Shown here: positions 51,823 through 61,633 of the stretch, piece by piece
Position numbering within the stretch: the stretch's first letter is position 1
How the letters are laid out: the number at the start of each line of letters is the position of its first letter
Source of the DNA: Actinoallomurus sp963823735
Lineage (GTDB): Bacteria; Actinomycetota; Actinomycetes; Streptosporangiales; Streptosporangiaceae
Direction of reading: 5' to 3'
Assembly (NCBI GenBank): GCA_963823735.1
Contig: CAWGMO010000003.1
Span: forward strand, 1,550,001-1,614,000
Length of the DNA: 64,000 bases
Translations under genes and position numbers: made by a program
The notes under the pieces: generated by a model
Seen by the model: only the letters and a program-made list of their open reading frames with translations
Databases searched by the model: none
What the model was told of the DNA's origin: nothing

Positions 51823-52415
51823 GCGAGTCGTGCGAGCAGGGCCCGCAGACCCTCGGCGTACCGGGTCTCGAACTCCGGGTCGTCGGGGGACAGGCCGAAG
51901 ATCTTCTGCGCCATCTGCGGCATGATGACCGGCGCGGCGACCGCGCCGAGGAGCACGAGGCGTACGGTCGCCGGGTCCAGCTCGGCCGCCAGTTCGCCCT
52001 TCTCCTGGCGTTCGCGCGTACGGGACAGGGTCTCCTCGGGGGAGACGTCCGGTGGATCGTCGCCGGCCAGGCCGCGCCAGGCGAGCAGGCGCAGAGGGCG
52101 CGGGTCGGACAGGGCGTCGTGCAGATAGCGGATGGCGACCTCGCTCAAAGGCAGGTCGGGTGCCTCGATCGTTTCCGAGTGTTCCAGCCAGGCGCGCTGT
52201 ACCTCGGTGTACAGGCCCTCTTTACCGCCGAAGTAGTAGTTGATCAGGTCCTTGCTGACCCCGGCGCTCGCCGCGATGTCGCGTACGCGCGCGCCGGCGA
52301 ACCCCTTGGCCGCGAACTGCTCCAGCGCCGCGTCGAGCAGAGCGCGCCGTGACCGCTCGGGGTCGACTCGGCGCTGGTCCGGAGCGGGGGAGCGGCGAGG
52401 GCAACGATCATCCAC
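51819..52415 (-). CDS. TetR-family repressor
   Basis: GTG 52415, 198 residues. HTH RRALLDAALEQFAAKGFAGARVRDIAASAGVSKDLINYYFGGKEGLYTEV is classical TetR. Divergent from the PPOX gene; an inverted repeat at 52433-52461 between them is the likely operator. Confidence 0.88.
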   Translation of the reverse strand: MDDRCPRRSPAPDQRRVDPERSRRALLDAALEQFAAKGFAGARVRDIAASAGVSKDLINYYFGGKEGLYTEVQRAWLEHSETIEAPDLPLSEVAIRYLHDALSDPRPLRLLAWRGLAGDDPPDVSPEETLSRTRERQEKGELAAELDPATVRLVLLGAVAAPVIMPQMAQKIFGLSPDDPEFETRYAEGLRALLARLA

Positions 52416-52432
52416 GCCCACCAGCGTACTAG

Positions 52433-52461
52433 ACAGTTGGTTGAAGCGATCGGACAACTGT
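52433..52461. promoter_or_regulatory. Probable TetR operator
   Basis: Arms ACAGTTG (52433-52439) and CAACTGT (52455-52461) separated by 15 bases, placed between the tetR start (52415) and the PPOX start (52497). Confidence 0.6.
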
Positions 52462-52496
52462 ATAAGGTGGGACGGGAACCAGAGAAAGGAACCCGC

Positions 52497-52877
52497 ATGG
52501 CATCGTTCGACCAGGCCGAACTCGACTATCTCGCGAGCCAGCGCCTCGGCAGGCTCGCCACCGTCGACAGAACCGGCGCGCCGCAGAACAACCCCGTGTC
52601 GTTCCGCTACAACGCCGAGCACGACTCGATCGACATCGGCGGGTACTCCATGGGCGCCAGCCGCAAGTTCCGCAACCTCGCGGCGAACGACCGGGTCGCC
52701 TTCGTCGTCGACGACATCGCCTCGCTCGACCCGTGGCGCGTGCGGTGCGTGGAGATCCGGGGCACCGCCGAGGCGCTGACCGGCCAGGAGCCGCCGATGC
52801 CGGGCGCCTCCGAGGAGATCATCCGCATTCACCCGGAGCGCGTCCTCAGCTTCGGCATCACGGAGGAGGCCCCGTGA
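52497..52877 (+). CDS. PPOX-class F420-dependent oxidoreductase
   Basis: ATG 52497 with AAAGGA, 126 residues. Split-barrel flavin/F420 fold: LDYLASQRLGRLATVDRTGAPQNNPVSFRYN, SRKFRNLAANDRVAFVVDD, VRCVEIRGTAEALTG. Reduces an unknown substrate with F420H2. Overlaps the NmrA gene by GTGA and is controlled by the divergent TetR. Confidence 0.86.
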   Translation: MASFDQAELDYLASQRLGRLATVDRTGAPQNNPVSFRYNAEHDSIDIGGYSMGASRKFRNLAANDRVAFVVDDIASLDPWRVRCVEIRGTAEALTGQEPPMPGASEEIIRIHPERVLSFGITEEAP

Positions 52878-53677
52878 CGGTCCTGGTCACGGGCGCGCGC
52901 GGCAACGTCGGCCGCCACGTCGTCGAAGGGCTGCTGGACGCGGGCGTCAAGGTCCGCGCCGCCGGCCGTGACCCGCGCGCCGTACGCGTGCCCGCGGGCG
53001 TCGAGGTGGTCGCGGCCGACCTCGCCGACCCCGCGACGCTCCCGGCGGCCCTCGCCGGCGTGAGCCGGGTCTTCCTCTACAACGAGCCGCAGGGCGTCGA
53101 CGGGTTCGTCGAGGCGGCGCGGGCGGCGGGCGTCGCCCACGTGGTGCTGCTGTCGTCCGCGTCCGTGGCGGGCCCGGAGGACAACCCGATCGCGCGGTGG
53201 CACCTCGCGACGGAGCGCCCGCTCGCCGATTCCGGCATCCCGTACACCTTCGTGCGCCCCGGCGCGTTCGCCACCAACACTCTGCGCTGGTCGGCGCAGG
53301 TGCGCACCGGCACCGTACGGCTCCCGTACCCGGGCTCCCACTCGACGCCGATCCACGAGCGCGACATCGCCGCGGTCGCGACGCGCGCCCTGACCGGCGA
53401 CAGTCTGATGAACGCCGCACCGCTGCTGTCCGGGCCCGAGTCGCTGACGCAGGAGCGCCAGGTCGAGCTGATCGGCGAGGCGATCGGCCGCACGCTGACC
53501 TGCGAGGAGCTACCGCCGGAGGAGGCGCGCGGCATCGTGCCCGACGTGCTGCTCGCCTACCTGGCCGCGGGCGACGGCCGCCCGATGCCGGTCGAGACGG
53601 CCGTTGAGGACATCACCGGCCGTCCCGCCCTGACGTACGCGCGCTGGGCGCGAGACCACGCCGCCGACTTCGCGTAG
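52874..53677 (+). CDS. NmrA-type NAD(P)-binding oxidoreductase
   Basis: GTG 52874, 267 residues. TVLVTGARGNVGRHVVEGLLDAG Rossmann start, VVLLSSASVAGPEDNP and YTFVRPGAFATNTLRW typical of atypical SDR/NmrA enzymes. Co-translated with PPOX, TetR-controlled; a detoxification pair is likely. The hairpin repeat copy B begins 5 bases after its stop. Confidence 0.85.
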   Translation: MTVLVTGARGNVGRHVVEGLLDAGVKVRAAGRDPRAVRVPAGVEVVAADLADPATLPAALAGVSRVFLYNEPQGVDGFVEAARAAGVAHVVLLSSASVAGPEDNPIARWHLATERPLADSGIPYTFVRPGAFATNTLRWSAQVRTGTVRLPYPGSHSTPIHERDIAAVATRALTGDSLMNAAPLLSGPESLTQERQVELIGEAIGRTLTCEELPPEEARGIVPDVLLAYLAAGDGRPMPVETAVEDITGRPALTYARWARDHAADFA

Positions 53678-53681
53678 GGCC

Positions 53682-53790
53682 TGTCCGGTGGGCCCGCGGT
53701 GCCCGGAGCGCGCCTCGCCGAGCCGACACCAAGCCGACTCGGCGAGCGCCCTCCGGACCGGCGCGCCGGCCAAGATCCACCGGACACCCC
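53682..53790 (-). repeat. Dispersed hairpin repeat element, copy B
   Basis: Reverse complement of the element at 32084. Ends are inverted (TGTCCGGTGG 53682-53691, CCACCGGACA 53777-53786) and a second inner stem CTCGCCGAG (53714-53722) / CTCGGCGAG (53738-53746) is perfect, so the whole can fold into one long structure. Sits exactly between two convergent genes and could end both transcripts. Confidence 0.75.
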
Positions 53791-55161
53791 TCAGGCGCGG
53801 GCCTCGCTGACCTCGCCCGGCCGTACGGAGATGGTCCGGATCGACACGTTCGCCGTCTCCGGGATCAGCATGATCGGCACCAGCGCGATGAGTCCCGCGA
53901 TCATCAGGTAGAACGCCGGGATGTAGTTGGTGTCGAACTCCTTGATGAGCGTCCCGATGACGAGCGCCGAGGTGCCGCCGAACACCGACGTGGAGATGTT
54001 GTAGCCGATCGCGAAGGCGCCGTACCGGACCTGCGTCGGGAACATCGCCGGGAACGTCGAACCGATCACCGCGAGCATCAGTACGAGCAGCGCGCCCATC
54101 ATCGCGAAACCGGCCGCGACCGCGATCGGGTTGTCGACCTGCATCAGCCGGATCGCGGGCAGGCTCAGCACGATGTAGCCGATGCACGCGGTCATCAGGA
54201 GGGGCTTACGGCCGATGCGGTCCGACAGCCGGCCGAGCGGCGCGATGACCAGCAGCATCGCGAACTCGATGCCGATCGTGATGAGCTGCGCCGTGACGTC
54301 CCCGATGCCCAGGTCGGTCGTGAGGTAGGACGGCATGAACGTCAGCAGCGTGTAGTCGGCGATGTTGAGCAGCAGGACGATGCCGATCAGGTTCAGGATC
54401 ATCCGCCAGTTGTTGACGAGCGTCTCACGCAGCGGCGACGCGGCGGCCTTGCCCGCCTTCTCCATTTCCGTGAAGGCCGGGGTCTCCTCCAGCTTGTTGC
54501 GGACGAAGAAACCGACGGCGCCGAGCGGGAGCGCCAGCAGGAACGGGATCCGCCAGCCCCACGTGTGCATGGCGTGCGAGCCGAGCAGCACGTTGACGAT
54601 CAGTACGAGGCCGGATCCGAGGATGTAGCCCCACAGGGTGCCGAACTCCAGGAAGCTGCCGAGGAAGCCCCGTTTGCGGGTCGGCGCGCACTCGGCGATG
54701 AACGTCGCCGCCCCGCCGTACTCGCCGCCGGTCGAGAATCCCTGCACCAGCCGTACGACCAGCAGGAGGATCGGCGCGGCCAGGCCGATCGTCCCGTAGC
54801 CGGGCAGGACGCCGATGACGAACGTCGAGCCGGACATCAAGATGATCGTCGTGGCGAGGACGCGCCGCCGCCCGATCCGGTCGCCGAGCGGGCCGAAGAA
54901 CAGCCCGCCGAACGGCCGGACCACGAACGCCGCGGCGATCAGCGCGAAGGACTTCAGTGTCGCGTTGGCCGCGGTGTCGTGCGGGAAGAACACGTTCCCG
55001 ATGATCGCGGTCATGACCCCCGCACTGAACACCCCGAAGTCGAACCATTCGATGCAGTTGCCCATCGCCGAGCCGAATACCGCTCTGCGTACGGATGCCT
55101 CGTCGAGTGAGTCGTCTCTGCCCTGTTCGCTGACGTTTTGGGATGTTTGGGGGTCATTCAT
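53791..55161 (-). CDS. MHS-family (ProP-like) MFS transporter
   Basis: ATG 55161, 456 residues, twelve membrane helices. MGNCIEWFDFGVFSAG, GDRIGRRRVL (loop 2-3) and LVQGFSTGGEYGGAATFIAECAP are signatures of the metabolite:H+ symporter group that carries osmoprotectants or organic acids. Substrate unknown. Confidence 0.9.
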   Translation of the reverse strand: MNDPQTSQNVSEQGRDDSLDEASVRRAVFGSAMGNCIEWFDFGVFSAGVMTAIIGNVFFPHDTAANATLKSFALIAAAFVVRPFGGLFFGPLGDRIGRRRVLATTIILMSGSTFVIGVLPGYGTIGLAAPILLLVVRLVQGFSTGGEYGGAATFIAECAPTRKRGFLGSFLEFGTLWGYILGSGLVLIVNVLLGSHAMHTWGWRIPFLLALPLGAVGFFVRNKLEETPAFTEMEKAGKAAASPLRETLVNNWRMILNLIGIVLLLNIADYTLLTFMPSYLTTDLGIGDVTAQLITIGIEFAMLLVIAPLGRLSDRIGRKPLLMTACIGYIVLSLPAIRLMQVDNPIAVAAGFAMMGALLVLMLAVIGSTFPAMFPTQVRYGAFAIGYNISTSVFGGTSALVIGTLIKEFDTNYIPAFYLMIAGLIALVPIMLIPETANVSIRTISVRPGEVSEARA

Positions 55162-55197
55162 TCGGCCGGGTTTACCCGGCGTTGACAGACCGGAAAC

Positions 55198-56751
55198 CTA
55201 CCGGGCGTCCTCCACGTCACGGCACGACTGCGCGACGCAACCGCGCAGCCGCGCGAGGCGCTCCGCCAGCGAGTCCGCGATCGGCTTCTGCTGCGCGACG
55301 ATGTTGCGCAGCTCGTTCGGATCGGTCTGGAGGTCGTACAGCTCGCGTTCCCCGGTGCTGTACCGGATGTAGAGGTACCGCTTGGTGCGGATCCCCTCGA
55401 ACGGCGCGAGGTAGAACTTCAGGCGTTCGGAGGGCGCGAGCAGCTCAGGTGGTTCGAGCGTGCCGTCCTTCGGTTTCAGCGGTGGCCGCGTGCCGGGGCC
55501 GTGCCCGTGCTCGATGAGGTACACCTGCCGCCAGTTCGGTGGCGCTCCCGGCCGCATCAGCGGCCGCAGCGACCGGCCGTCCACGAACCCCGCCGGTTTG
55601 GCGCCCGCGAAGTCGGCGATGGTCGGCGCGACGTCGACGTTCCCGGCCAGTTGGTCGACCGTACGCCCGGCTGGGACACCCGGCCCGCGGACCGCGAACG
55701 GCACCGAGGTGTCCTCCTCATACCCGGTGTTCTTGCCCGGCGGCATGCGGAACTGGCCGATGTGGAAACCGTTGTCGGAGGTGAAGATGAAGTACGTGTT
55801 GGCGAGCTTCCCGGTGACCCGCAGCTTGTCGATCAGGTCGCCGATCATGTCGTCGACGGACTGCAGCGACCGCAGGCGGTTCCGGTAGAGCTCGTCCCAG
55901 GTCTTGCTCTCCGCGCCGGTCACCGGCTGGAGGCGCCGCATCTCGGTCGGCTTCCCGGCGAGGTCCGACGTGTCGTACGACGGGGTCCGCGGCGCCTTCA
56001 CCCCCGCGAACATCTTCTTGTGCCGCGGCGCCGGCGTGGCCGGGGCGTGCGGGTTGTAGACGCCGACGTAGGCGAAGAACGGCTTCGTCGACGGCTTCGC
56101 GATGAAGTGCTGGACCTTGGTGTTCAGCACGTCCGTCAGGTAGTCGCGCGGCGCGCTGCCATGGTGTTCGAGCTTGCCGGTGAGGTTGAGCGTGTAGTTG
56201 TACTGGTGGTACGGCGACCCGCCCGACGGGACGTCCCAGGTGTCCCAGCCGGGCGGCACGTACCTCTGCCCGACCGGAGCCTGCGACGGGTAGCCGTTCA
56301 GGTACTTGCCGAACAACCCGGTGCGGTACCCGGACTTCTGCAGCCACGTGGCGATCGTGGAGTTCTCCAGACCGCGGTCGTGGAACAGCCCGAACCCGCC
56401 GTTCGGCGGCGTGTTACTCCAGATCTTGGTGTTGTGGGCGTACTGGCCGCGCAGCGTGCTCGCCCGCGACGGGCAGCACCACGCCACGCTGACGTGGTAG
56501 TTCGAGAGCGTCGTGCCCTGGTCGGTGACCAGCGACTTCAGCTTCGGCATCACCGAGATCGACCGCTTGTCGAGGTCGTCGGTGAGCAGGAACACGAAGT
56601 TGGGCCGGCCGGCCAGCGGCCCGGCCACCGGCGCCGACGTGGCGGCGCGCGGACGGGCGGCCGGGGACTTCTTGACGTACGCCGCGGGGTCCGCGCAGGC
56701 CGACAGAGCGACCAGCATGACGGAGACCGCGATCAGGCGGCAGAACCTCAC
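55198..56751 (-). CDS. Lipoprotein sulfatase
   Basis: GTG 56751 overlaps the sulfotransferase stop (GTGA); 517 residues. Lipobox LSAC with Cys 19 anchors it outside the membrane. Sulfatase core: FVFLLTDDLDKRS (metal Asp pair), CCPSRASTLRG (the Cys converted to formylglycine in CxPSR), FFAYVGVYNPHAPATPA, FIFTSDNGFHIGQF. Cleaves sulfate esters outside the cell. Unusual partner: a sulfotransferase made from the same transcript. Confidence 0.9.
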   Translation of the reverse strand: MRFCRLIAVSVMLVALSACADPAAYVKKSPAARPRAATSAPVAGPLAGRPNFVFLLTDDLDKRSISVMPKLKSLVTDQGTTLSNYHVSVAWCCPSRASTLRGQYAHNTKIWSNTPPNGGFGLFHDRGLENSTIATWLQKSGYRTGLFGKYLNGYPSQAPVGQRYVPPGWDTWDVPSGGSPYHQYNYTLNLTGKLEHHGSAPRDYLTDVLNTKVQHFIAKPSTKPFFAYVGVYNPHAPATPAPRHKKMFAGVKAPRTPSYDTSDLAGKPTEMRRLQPVTGAESKTWDELYRNRLRSLQSVDDMIGDLIDKLRVTGKLANTYFIFTSDNGFHIGQFRMPPGKNTGYEEDTSVPFAVRGPGVPAGRTVDQLAGNVDVAPTIADFAGAKPAGFVDGRSLRPLMRPGAPPNWRQVYLIEHGHGPGTRPPLKPKDGTLEPPELLAPSERLKFYLAPFEGIRTKRYLYIRYSTGERELYDLQTDPNELRNIVAQQKPIADSLAERLARLRGCVAQSCRDVEDAR

Positions 56752-57824
56752 GCGCGGTCCCACCCGTCCCCTCGCGCGGCGGCGAGGATCGCCGCCGCCC
56801 CGGCCGCGCCGATCTCCTCTGGCGTCGGCGGCCGTACGTCGTCCCGTGCCGGCTGCGGTGCCAGGTCGGCGCTGTCGCCGACCACCGTCACATCCGTCTC
56901 CATCAATTCCGCGTTGTCCTCCTTGCCCCACTGCGCGACACGTGCGGTCCACGCCTGCGGGATCGCGATGCGCGGGCCCCGCGAGGCGCGCGGCTGGAAG
57001 CCCTCGGTGAGGACGACCTCGCGCAGGCGGTTCGCCTGCTTAGCGTCCCAGTCCGCGCGCTCCAGCGCGACGTTCATCGAGATCAGTACGGCCGCCTCGG
57101 CCGCCGTCAGCCCCGTGTGCACCGGCCGGTCGACGACCTCACGCTTGCTCCCGGCGAGAGCCTGCACGCCGATCGCCGTGCAGAACCGTGTCCACAGCAG
57201 GTCCGGCGGCGAACCGGGGCTGGTCACCAGGCGTACGCGATCGTCGCCGACCTCGGCCGCCCAGCGCCGCGCGAGGCGCCCGAGCGCGAACGCGCGCCAC
57301 AGGTGCAGGTCCGCCTCCGCCTCGACGCGCTCGGGCGGCAGGGACCGCTGCTCCTCAAGCATCCGCAGGTAACGCTCGAACCCGAGCCGGCGCCCGTTGC
57401 GTACGTGCTGCTGCCACAGCGACGGCAGCGAGCGGCTCAGGCTCCGCGCCGTGATGACGACCTCGACGTCCTTCACGGCGAGCCGGTCCAGCAGCGTCCG
57501 GATCGCGGGTGTTCGTACGGTCGACAGCGCCTCCGCCGACAGCAGCACGGTCCCGGGCGTACGCGCGACCTGGCGCTCCAGCGCCTTCCAGGAGTCATGC
57601 TCCGCGGCGGCGCGCTTCTCCGAAACCCAGGGGTACTCCGGCCCGAGCAGCCCGTACGAGGCCCATTCGTGGTTCTCGGTACGCCGCCGCCGCTTCCCGC
57701 CGTTGGGCAGCGGATAGGTCACACCGGCCTCGGCCAGCTCGTCGGCCCGCGCGGTGAGAACTTCCTGGAGGTACGTCGTGCCCGACTTCTGCAGGCCCAC
57801 GTGCAGAATCAGCCGAGTCGCCAT
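56748..57824 (-). CDS. PAPS-dependent sulfotransferase-like protein
   Basis: ATG 57824, 358 residues (a longer frame to 57869 lacks support). LILHVGLQKSGTTYLQEVL is the 5'-phosphosulfate loop and VEVVITARSLSRSLPSLWQQHV the 3'-phosphate part of sulfotransferases. Would transfer sulfate from PAPS to a carbohydrate or lipid. Co-translated with the lipoprotein sulfatase downstream. Confidence 0.82.
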   Translation of the reverse strand: MATRLILHVGLQKSGTTYLQEVLTARADELAEAGVTYPLPNGGKRRRRTENHEWASYGLLGPEYPWVSEKRAAAEHDSWKALERQVARTPGTVLLSAEALSTVRTPAIRTLLDRLAVKDVEVVITARSLSRSLPSLWQQHVRNGRRLGFERYLRMLEEQRSLPPERVEAEADLHLWRAFALGRLARRWAAEVGDDRVRLVTSPGSPPDLLWTRFCTAIGVQALAGSKREVVDRPVHTGLTAAEAAVLISMNVALERADWDAKQANRLREVVLTEGFQPRASRGPRIAIPQAWTARVAQWGKEDNAELMETDVTVVGDSADLAPQPARDDVRPPTPEEIGAAGAAAILAAARGDGWDRA

Positions 57825-58048
57825 CGGCCACCGTTCTTTTTTCAGGGAATGGGTTACGAGAGATCCCAAGGAGCCTAGGGCGCGACGTGGGCCAGATCCA
57901 GACCTGCCGAAAGCCGAAGATGAACACCAGGTGACCAGCGCGCCATCACGGCCTGTATGCCTTCTGAGGAACGCCCGCCGGTGACGCCCACGCCGGCGCG
58001 GACTGGCCTGCCGTGTCCTGACGGCCGGTCATCGGGCAGCATGAGTCC

Positions 58049-60499
58049 ATGCCGCCACTGACCCGGACCGAGGCACGTGCCCGTGCCGACCTGCTGAGCG
58101 TCCGCACCTACTCCGTTCATCTCGATTTCACCCGCGGCGAGGAGGTGTTCGGCTCCAGCGCGGTGATCGCCTTCGACTGCGCCGAGCCCGGCGCGGAGAC
58201 GTTCGCGGAGATCCGCCCCTCGGTGCTGCGCCGCGCCGTGCTCAACGGCCGTGAGCTGGACCCGGCCTCGCTGGCCGACGGCCGGCTCCCGCTGCCGGCG
58301 CTGGCCGCCCGCAACGAGCTGCGCCTCGACGCCGACATGGCCTACTCGCGTACGGGTGAGGGCCTGCACCGTTTCGTCGACCCGGCCGACGACGAGGTCT
58401 ACCTGTACGCGATGTGCGGCCCGGACAACGCGCCGCTGGTGTTCGGCTGCTTCGACCAGCCCGACCTCAAGGCCGTCTTCGAGGTCACGGTCACCGCGCC
58501 GCCGCACTGGACCGTGCTGAGCAACGGCGAGGGCGCGCGTACCGGAGACGGCGAGTGGGAGTTCGCGCCGACCCCGCCGATCAGCGGGTACCTCGCCACG
58601 ATCGTCGCGGGCGCGCTGCACTCGGTCCACACCGAGCACGACGGCATCCCCCTCGGCCTGCACTGCCGCCGCTCGCTCGGGCCGTACCTCGACGCCGACA
58701 CCGACGAGCTGTTCGACCTGACGCGCCGCGCCTTCGACCACTACCACTCGCTGTTCGACGAGCGGTACCCGTTCGGGAAGTACGACCAGGCGTTCGTCCC
58801 GGAGTTCAACTTCGGCGCGGTGGAGAACCCCGGCTGCGTGACGTTCCGCGACGTCCACGTGTTCCGCTCGGCGGTCACGGACGCCGAACGCGAGCTCCGG
58901 GCGATGATCATCGCGCACGAGATGGCGCACATGTGGTTCGGCGACCTGGTCACCATGGAGTGGTGGGACGACCTGTGGCTGAACGAGTCCTTCGCCGAGT
59001 ACATGGGCTACCAGATCCTCATCGAGGTCAGCCGCTTCACCGACGCCTGGACGACGTTCGGCGTCGCGCGCAAGCCCTGGGGGTACGACGCCGACCAGCG
59101 CCCCTCGACGCACCCCGTCGCCGTCGACGGCCTGGACGACGTCGACGCCGCGCTGGTCAACTTCGACGGCATCTCGTACGCGAAGGGCGCGTCCGCGCTG
59201 CGCCAGCTCGTCGCGTGGATCGGTGAGGAGGCGTTCCTGCGCGGCGTCAACGACTACTTCGCCCGCCACCGCTTCGGCAACGCGACCCTGTCCGACCTGC
59301 TGGACTCCCTGTCCGGCTCCTCCGGCCAGGACGTCCACGCCTGGGCGGAACGCTGGCTGCGTACGACGGGCGTCGACACCCTGTCGGTGTCGCCCGACCT
59401 GGAGGTCACGCACCAGGGCGAGCGCCCGCACCGGATCCGCGTGGGCACGTACGACCTGAAGGACGACCGCCTGGCCCTGCGCGACTCCTTCGAGACCGAC
59501 GTCGACGGACCTCTGACTCTGCCGGTCGGCCCGTCGCGCCCCGACATGCTGCTGCTGAACGACCAGGACCTGAGCTACGCGAAGGTGAGGCTCGACGACC
59601 ACTCGTGGCTTACGGCGACGACGTCGCTGTCGTCGATCGAGAACTCCCTGACCAGGGCCGTCCTGTGGACGACGGCCCGCGACATGGTCCGCGACGCCGA
59701 GTGGCCCGCCCAGGGGTACATCGACCTGGTCACCGCCCACCTGCCCGCCGAGCCGATGGTGTCGATCGTCGAGAGCGTCCTGAACTTCGCGCTGCACCAG
59801 GTGACGGACCGCTACCTGCCGCTGTCCGCCCGCGGCGCCGCGTTGTCATCGCTGGCCGGCGTCTGCCGCTCCCTCCTTTCCGGCGATCCAGGCCTGCGCC
59901 TGGCCGCCGTACGCGCCTTGATCGAATGCGCTGAGACCTCGTCGGCTCTGTCGGAACTCCAGGCGTGGCGTTCGGCCGGAGGCGTCCCGGACGGCCCGGA
60001 CCTGGACCTGGAGCTGAACTGGCGGATCGTGCTCCAGCTCTGCAAGATGGGCGAGGCCGGCCGCGCCGACATCGACGCGGAGCTGTCGAGGGAGCCGAGC
60101 GCCATCGGCGAGGAGTACGCGGCCCGCTGCCGCGCGGCGCTGCCCGAGACGGCCGCGAAGGAAGAGGCGTGGCACCGCATGTTCGGCGCCGACCCGCTGT
60201 CGAACAACCTGCTGAGCGCCACGGCGACGGGCTTCTGGCAACCCACCCACCCGGAACCGTCATCTTCGTTCGTGCCACGCTATTTCGCCGAACTCCCCAA
60301 GGCGGGAGCCCGCAGCCCGATGATCGCCAAAATTCTGACGAGGGACCTGTTCCCGGCGTACTCGCTGAACGCCGAGACCCTGGCGGCAGCCGACGAATGC
60401 CTGTCCCGCGACGACCTGACGGTAAGCCTGAGAAGAGAACTCGCCGACCGCCGCGACGACCTGCGCCGCGCGATCAGCGTCGTGGGAGAAGCCGTCTAG
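58049..60499 (+). CDS. pepN: Aminopeptidase N (M1)
   Basis: ATG 58049, 816 residues. Zinc site H290-E291-x2-H294 with E313 (HEMAHMWFGDLVTMEWWDDLWLNE) and exopeptidase motif GAVENPG, a small change from the usual GAMEN. Full-length M1 enzyme with ERAP-like C-terminal helical domain. Removes N-terminal residues from peptides in the cytoplasm. Own transcription unit with a strong terminator. Confidence 0.93.
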   Translation: MPPLTRTEARARADLLSVRTYSVHLDFTRGEEVFGSSAVIAFDCAEPGAETFAEIRPSVLRRAVLNGRELDPASLADGRLPLPALAARNELRLDADMAYSRTGEGLHRFVDPADDEVYLYAMCGPDNAPLVFGCFDQPDLKAVFEVTVTAPPHWTVLSNGEGARTGDGEWEFAPTPPISGYLATIVAGALHSVHTEHDGIPLGLHCRRSLGPYLDADTDELFDLTRRAFDHYHSLFDERYPFGKYDQAFVPEFNFGAVENPGCVTFRDVHVFRSAVTDAERELRAMIIAHEMAHMWFGDLVTMEWWDDLWLNESFAEYMGYQILIEVSRFTDAWTTFGVARKPWGYDADQRPSTHPVAVDGLDDVDAALVNFDGISYAKGASALRQLVAWIGEEAFLRGVNDYFARHRFGNATLSDLLDSLSGSSGQDVHAWAERWLRTTGVDTLSVSPDLEVTHQGERPHRIRVGTYDLKDDRLALRDSFETDVDGPLTLPVGPSRPDMLLLNDQDLSYAKVRLDDHSWLTATTSLSSIENSLTRAVLWTTARDMVRDAEWPAQGYIDLVTAHLPAEPMVSIVESVLNFALHQVTDRYLPLSARGAALSSLAGVCRSLLSGDPGLRLAAVRALIECAETSSALSELQAWRSAGGVPDGPDLDLELNWRIVLQLCKMGEAGRADIDAELSREPSAIGEEYAARCRAALPETAAKEEAWHRMFGADPLSNNLLSATATGFWQPTHPEPSSSFVPRYFAELPKAGARSPMIAKILTRDLFPAYSLNAETLAAADECLSRDDLTVSLRRELADRRDDLRRAISVVGEAV

Positions 60500-60506
60500 G
60501 AACGGA

Positions 60507-60537
60507 CCCCGGAGGGGGCCCATCGCCCCCTCCGGGG
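60507..60537 (+). terminator. Terminator behind pepN
   Basis: Perfect 13-base arms CCCCGGAGGGGGC (60507-60519) and complement (60525-60537), loop CCATC, 8 bases after the stop. Confidence 0.87.
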
Positions 60538-60619
60538 CACCGATCCGGCCGCGGCGGAATGCGCGCCACCGCTCCGCACGCTGTATCGGACCCGTCCCGC
60601 ACTCTCCGGAGGACCCGCC

Positions 60620-61564
60620 ATGTCCGTACAGAGCATCTCGCTGGGCGACGTCGAGATCACGCGCGTCGTCGAGTGGTCCGGCCCCATCCGTACGGCCCGC
60701 TTCATCATCCCGGACAGCGACGAGGAGACCTGGCGGCGCAACGAGGAGTGGCTGGCACCGGACTTCTGGACCCCTTCCGACGACGCGTACCGCTGCCATA
60801 TCCAGACCTGGGTCCTGCGCAGCGAGGGCAGGGTGATCCTGGTGGACACCGGGGTCGGCAACGACCGTGAACGCCCGCAGGTCCCGCAGTTCGAGGGGTT
60901 GCGCACGGGCTACCTCGACCGCCTGCGCGAGGCCGGCGTCGCACCCGAGGACGTCGACGTGGTCATCAACACCCACATCCACTACGACCACGTCGGCTGG
61001 AACACGTCGCTGCGAGACGGCGAATGGGTACCCACCTTCCCCAACGCCACGTACCTGATCCCCCGCGCCGACAACCTGTATTTCGACCCGGAGAGCACCC
61101 ACCGGAGCCGGGCACCGCGCGACGAGCACGAGCGCGTCCGCTGGGAGGGAAGCAAACTGGTCTTCAACGACAGCATCGCCCCCGTCCACCGCGCCGGCCA
61201 GACGATCCTGTGGGAGAACGCCTACCGAGTCGACGGCAACCTGCGACTGGAACCGGCACCCGGCCACACCCCGGGCTCCTCCGTCCTCACCCTGCACTCG
61301 GGCACCGACCGCGCCATCTTCGTCGGAGACATGCTGCACAGCCCCGTCCAAGTCCTCGAACCCACCTGGAACAGCTGCTTCTGCGACGACCTGGAGCAGG
61401 CCGCCCGCACCCGCGACGCGTACCTCTCCCGCGCCGCCGAAAAACGCGAACTCATCATCCCGGCCCACTGGCCGGGCCACGGAGCCGCCGAGGTCCGACA
61501 GAACGGCGACGCCTTCGCCATCACCGAATGGGCGGCCTTCTCGCGCGATTCAGCGGACGTGTAG
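60620..61564 (+). CDS. MBL-fold metallohydrolase
   Basis: ATG 60620 with GGAGG, 314 residues. INTHIHYDHVGWN is the HxHxDH zinc motif, with PAPGHTPGSSV and FVGDMLHSPVQ giving the further ligands and PAHWPGHGAAEV the last His. Lactonase/hydrolase-like branch; substrate unknown. Confidence 0.88.
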   Translation: MSVQSISLGDVEITRVVEWSGPIRTARFIIPDSDEETWRRNEEWLAPDFWTPSDDAYRCHIQTWVLRSEGRVILVDTGVGNDRERPQVPQFEGLRTGYLDRLREAGVAPEDVDVVINTHIHYDHVGWNTSLRDGEWVPTFPNATYLIPRADNLYFDPESTHRSRAPRDEHERVRWEGSKLVFNDSIAPVHRAGQTILWENAYRVDGNLRLEPAPGHTPGSSVLTLHSGTDRAIFVGDMLHSPVQVLEPTWNSCFCDDLEQAARTRDAYLSRAAEKRELIIPAHWPGHGAAEVRQNGDAFAITEWAAFSRDSADV

Positions 61565-61633
61565 CCGAGCGCGTGCGGGTCTTGACCACGTGCGGCTCCC
61601 GAGCTACTCGCGGCCCATCCCGGCGCCTGAGCG

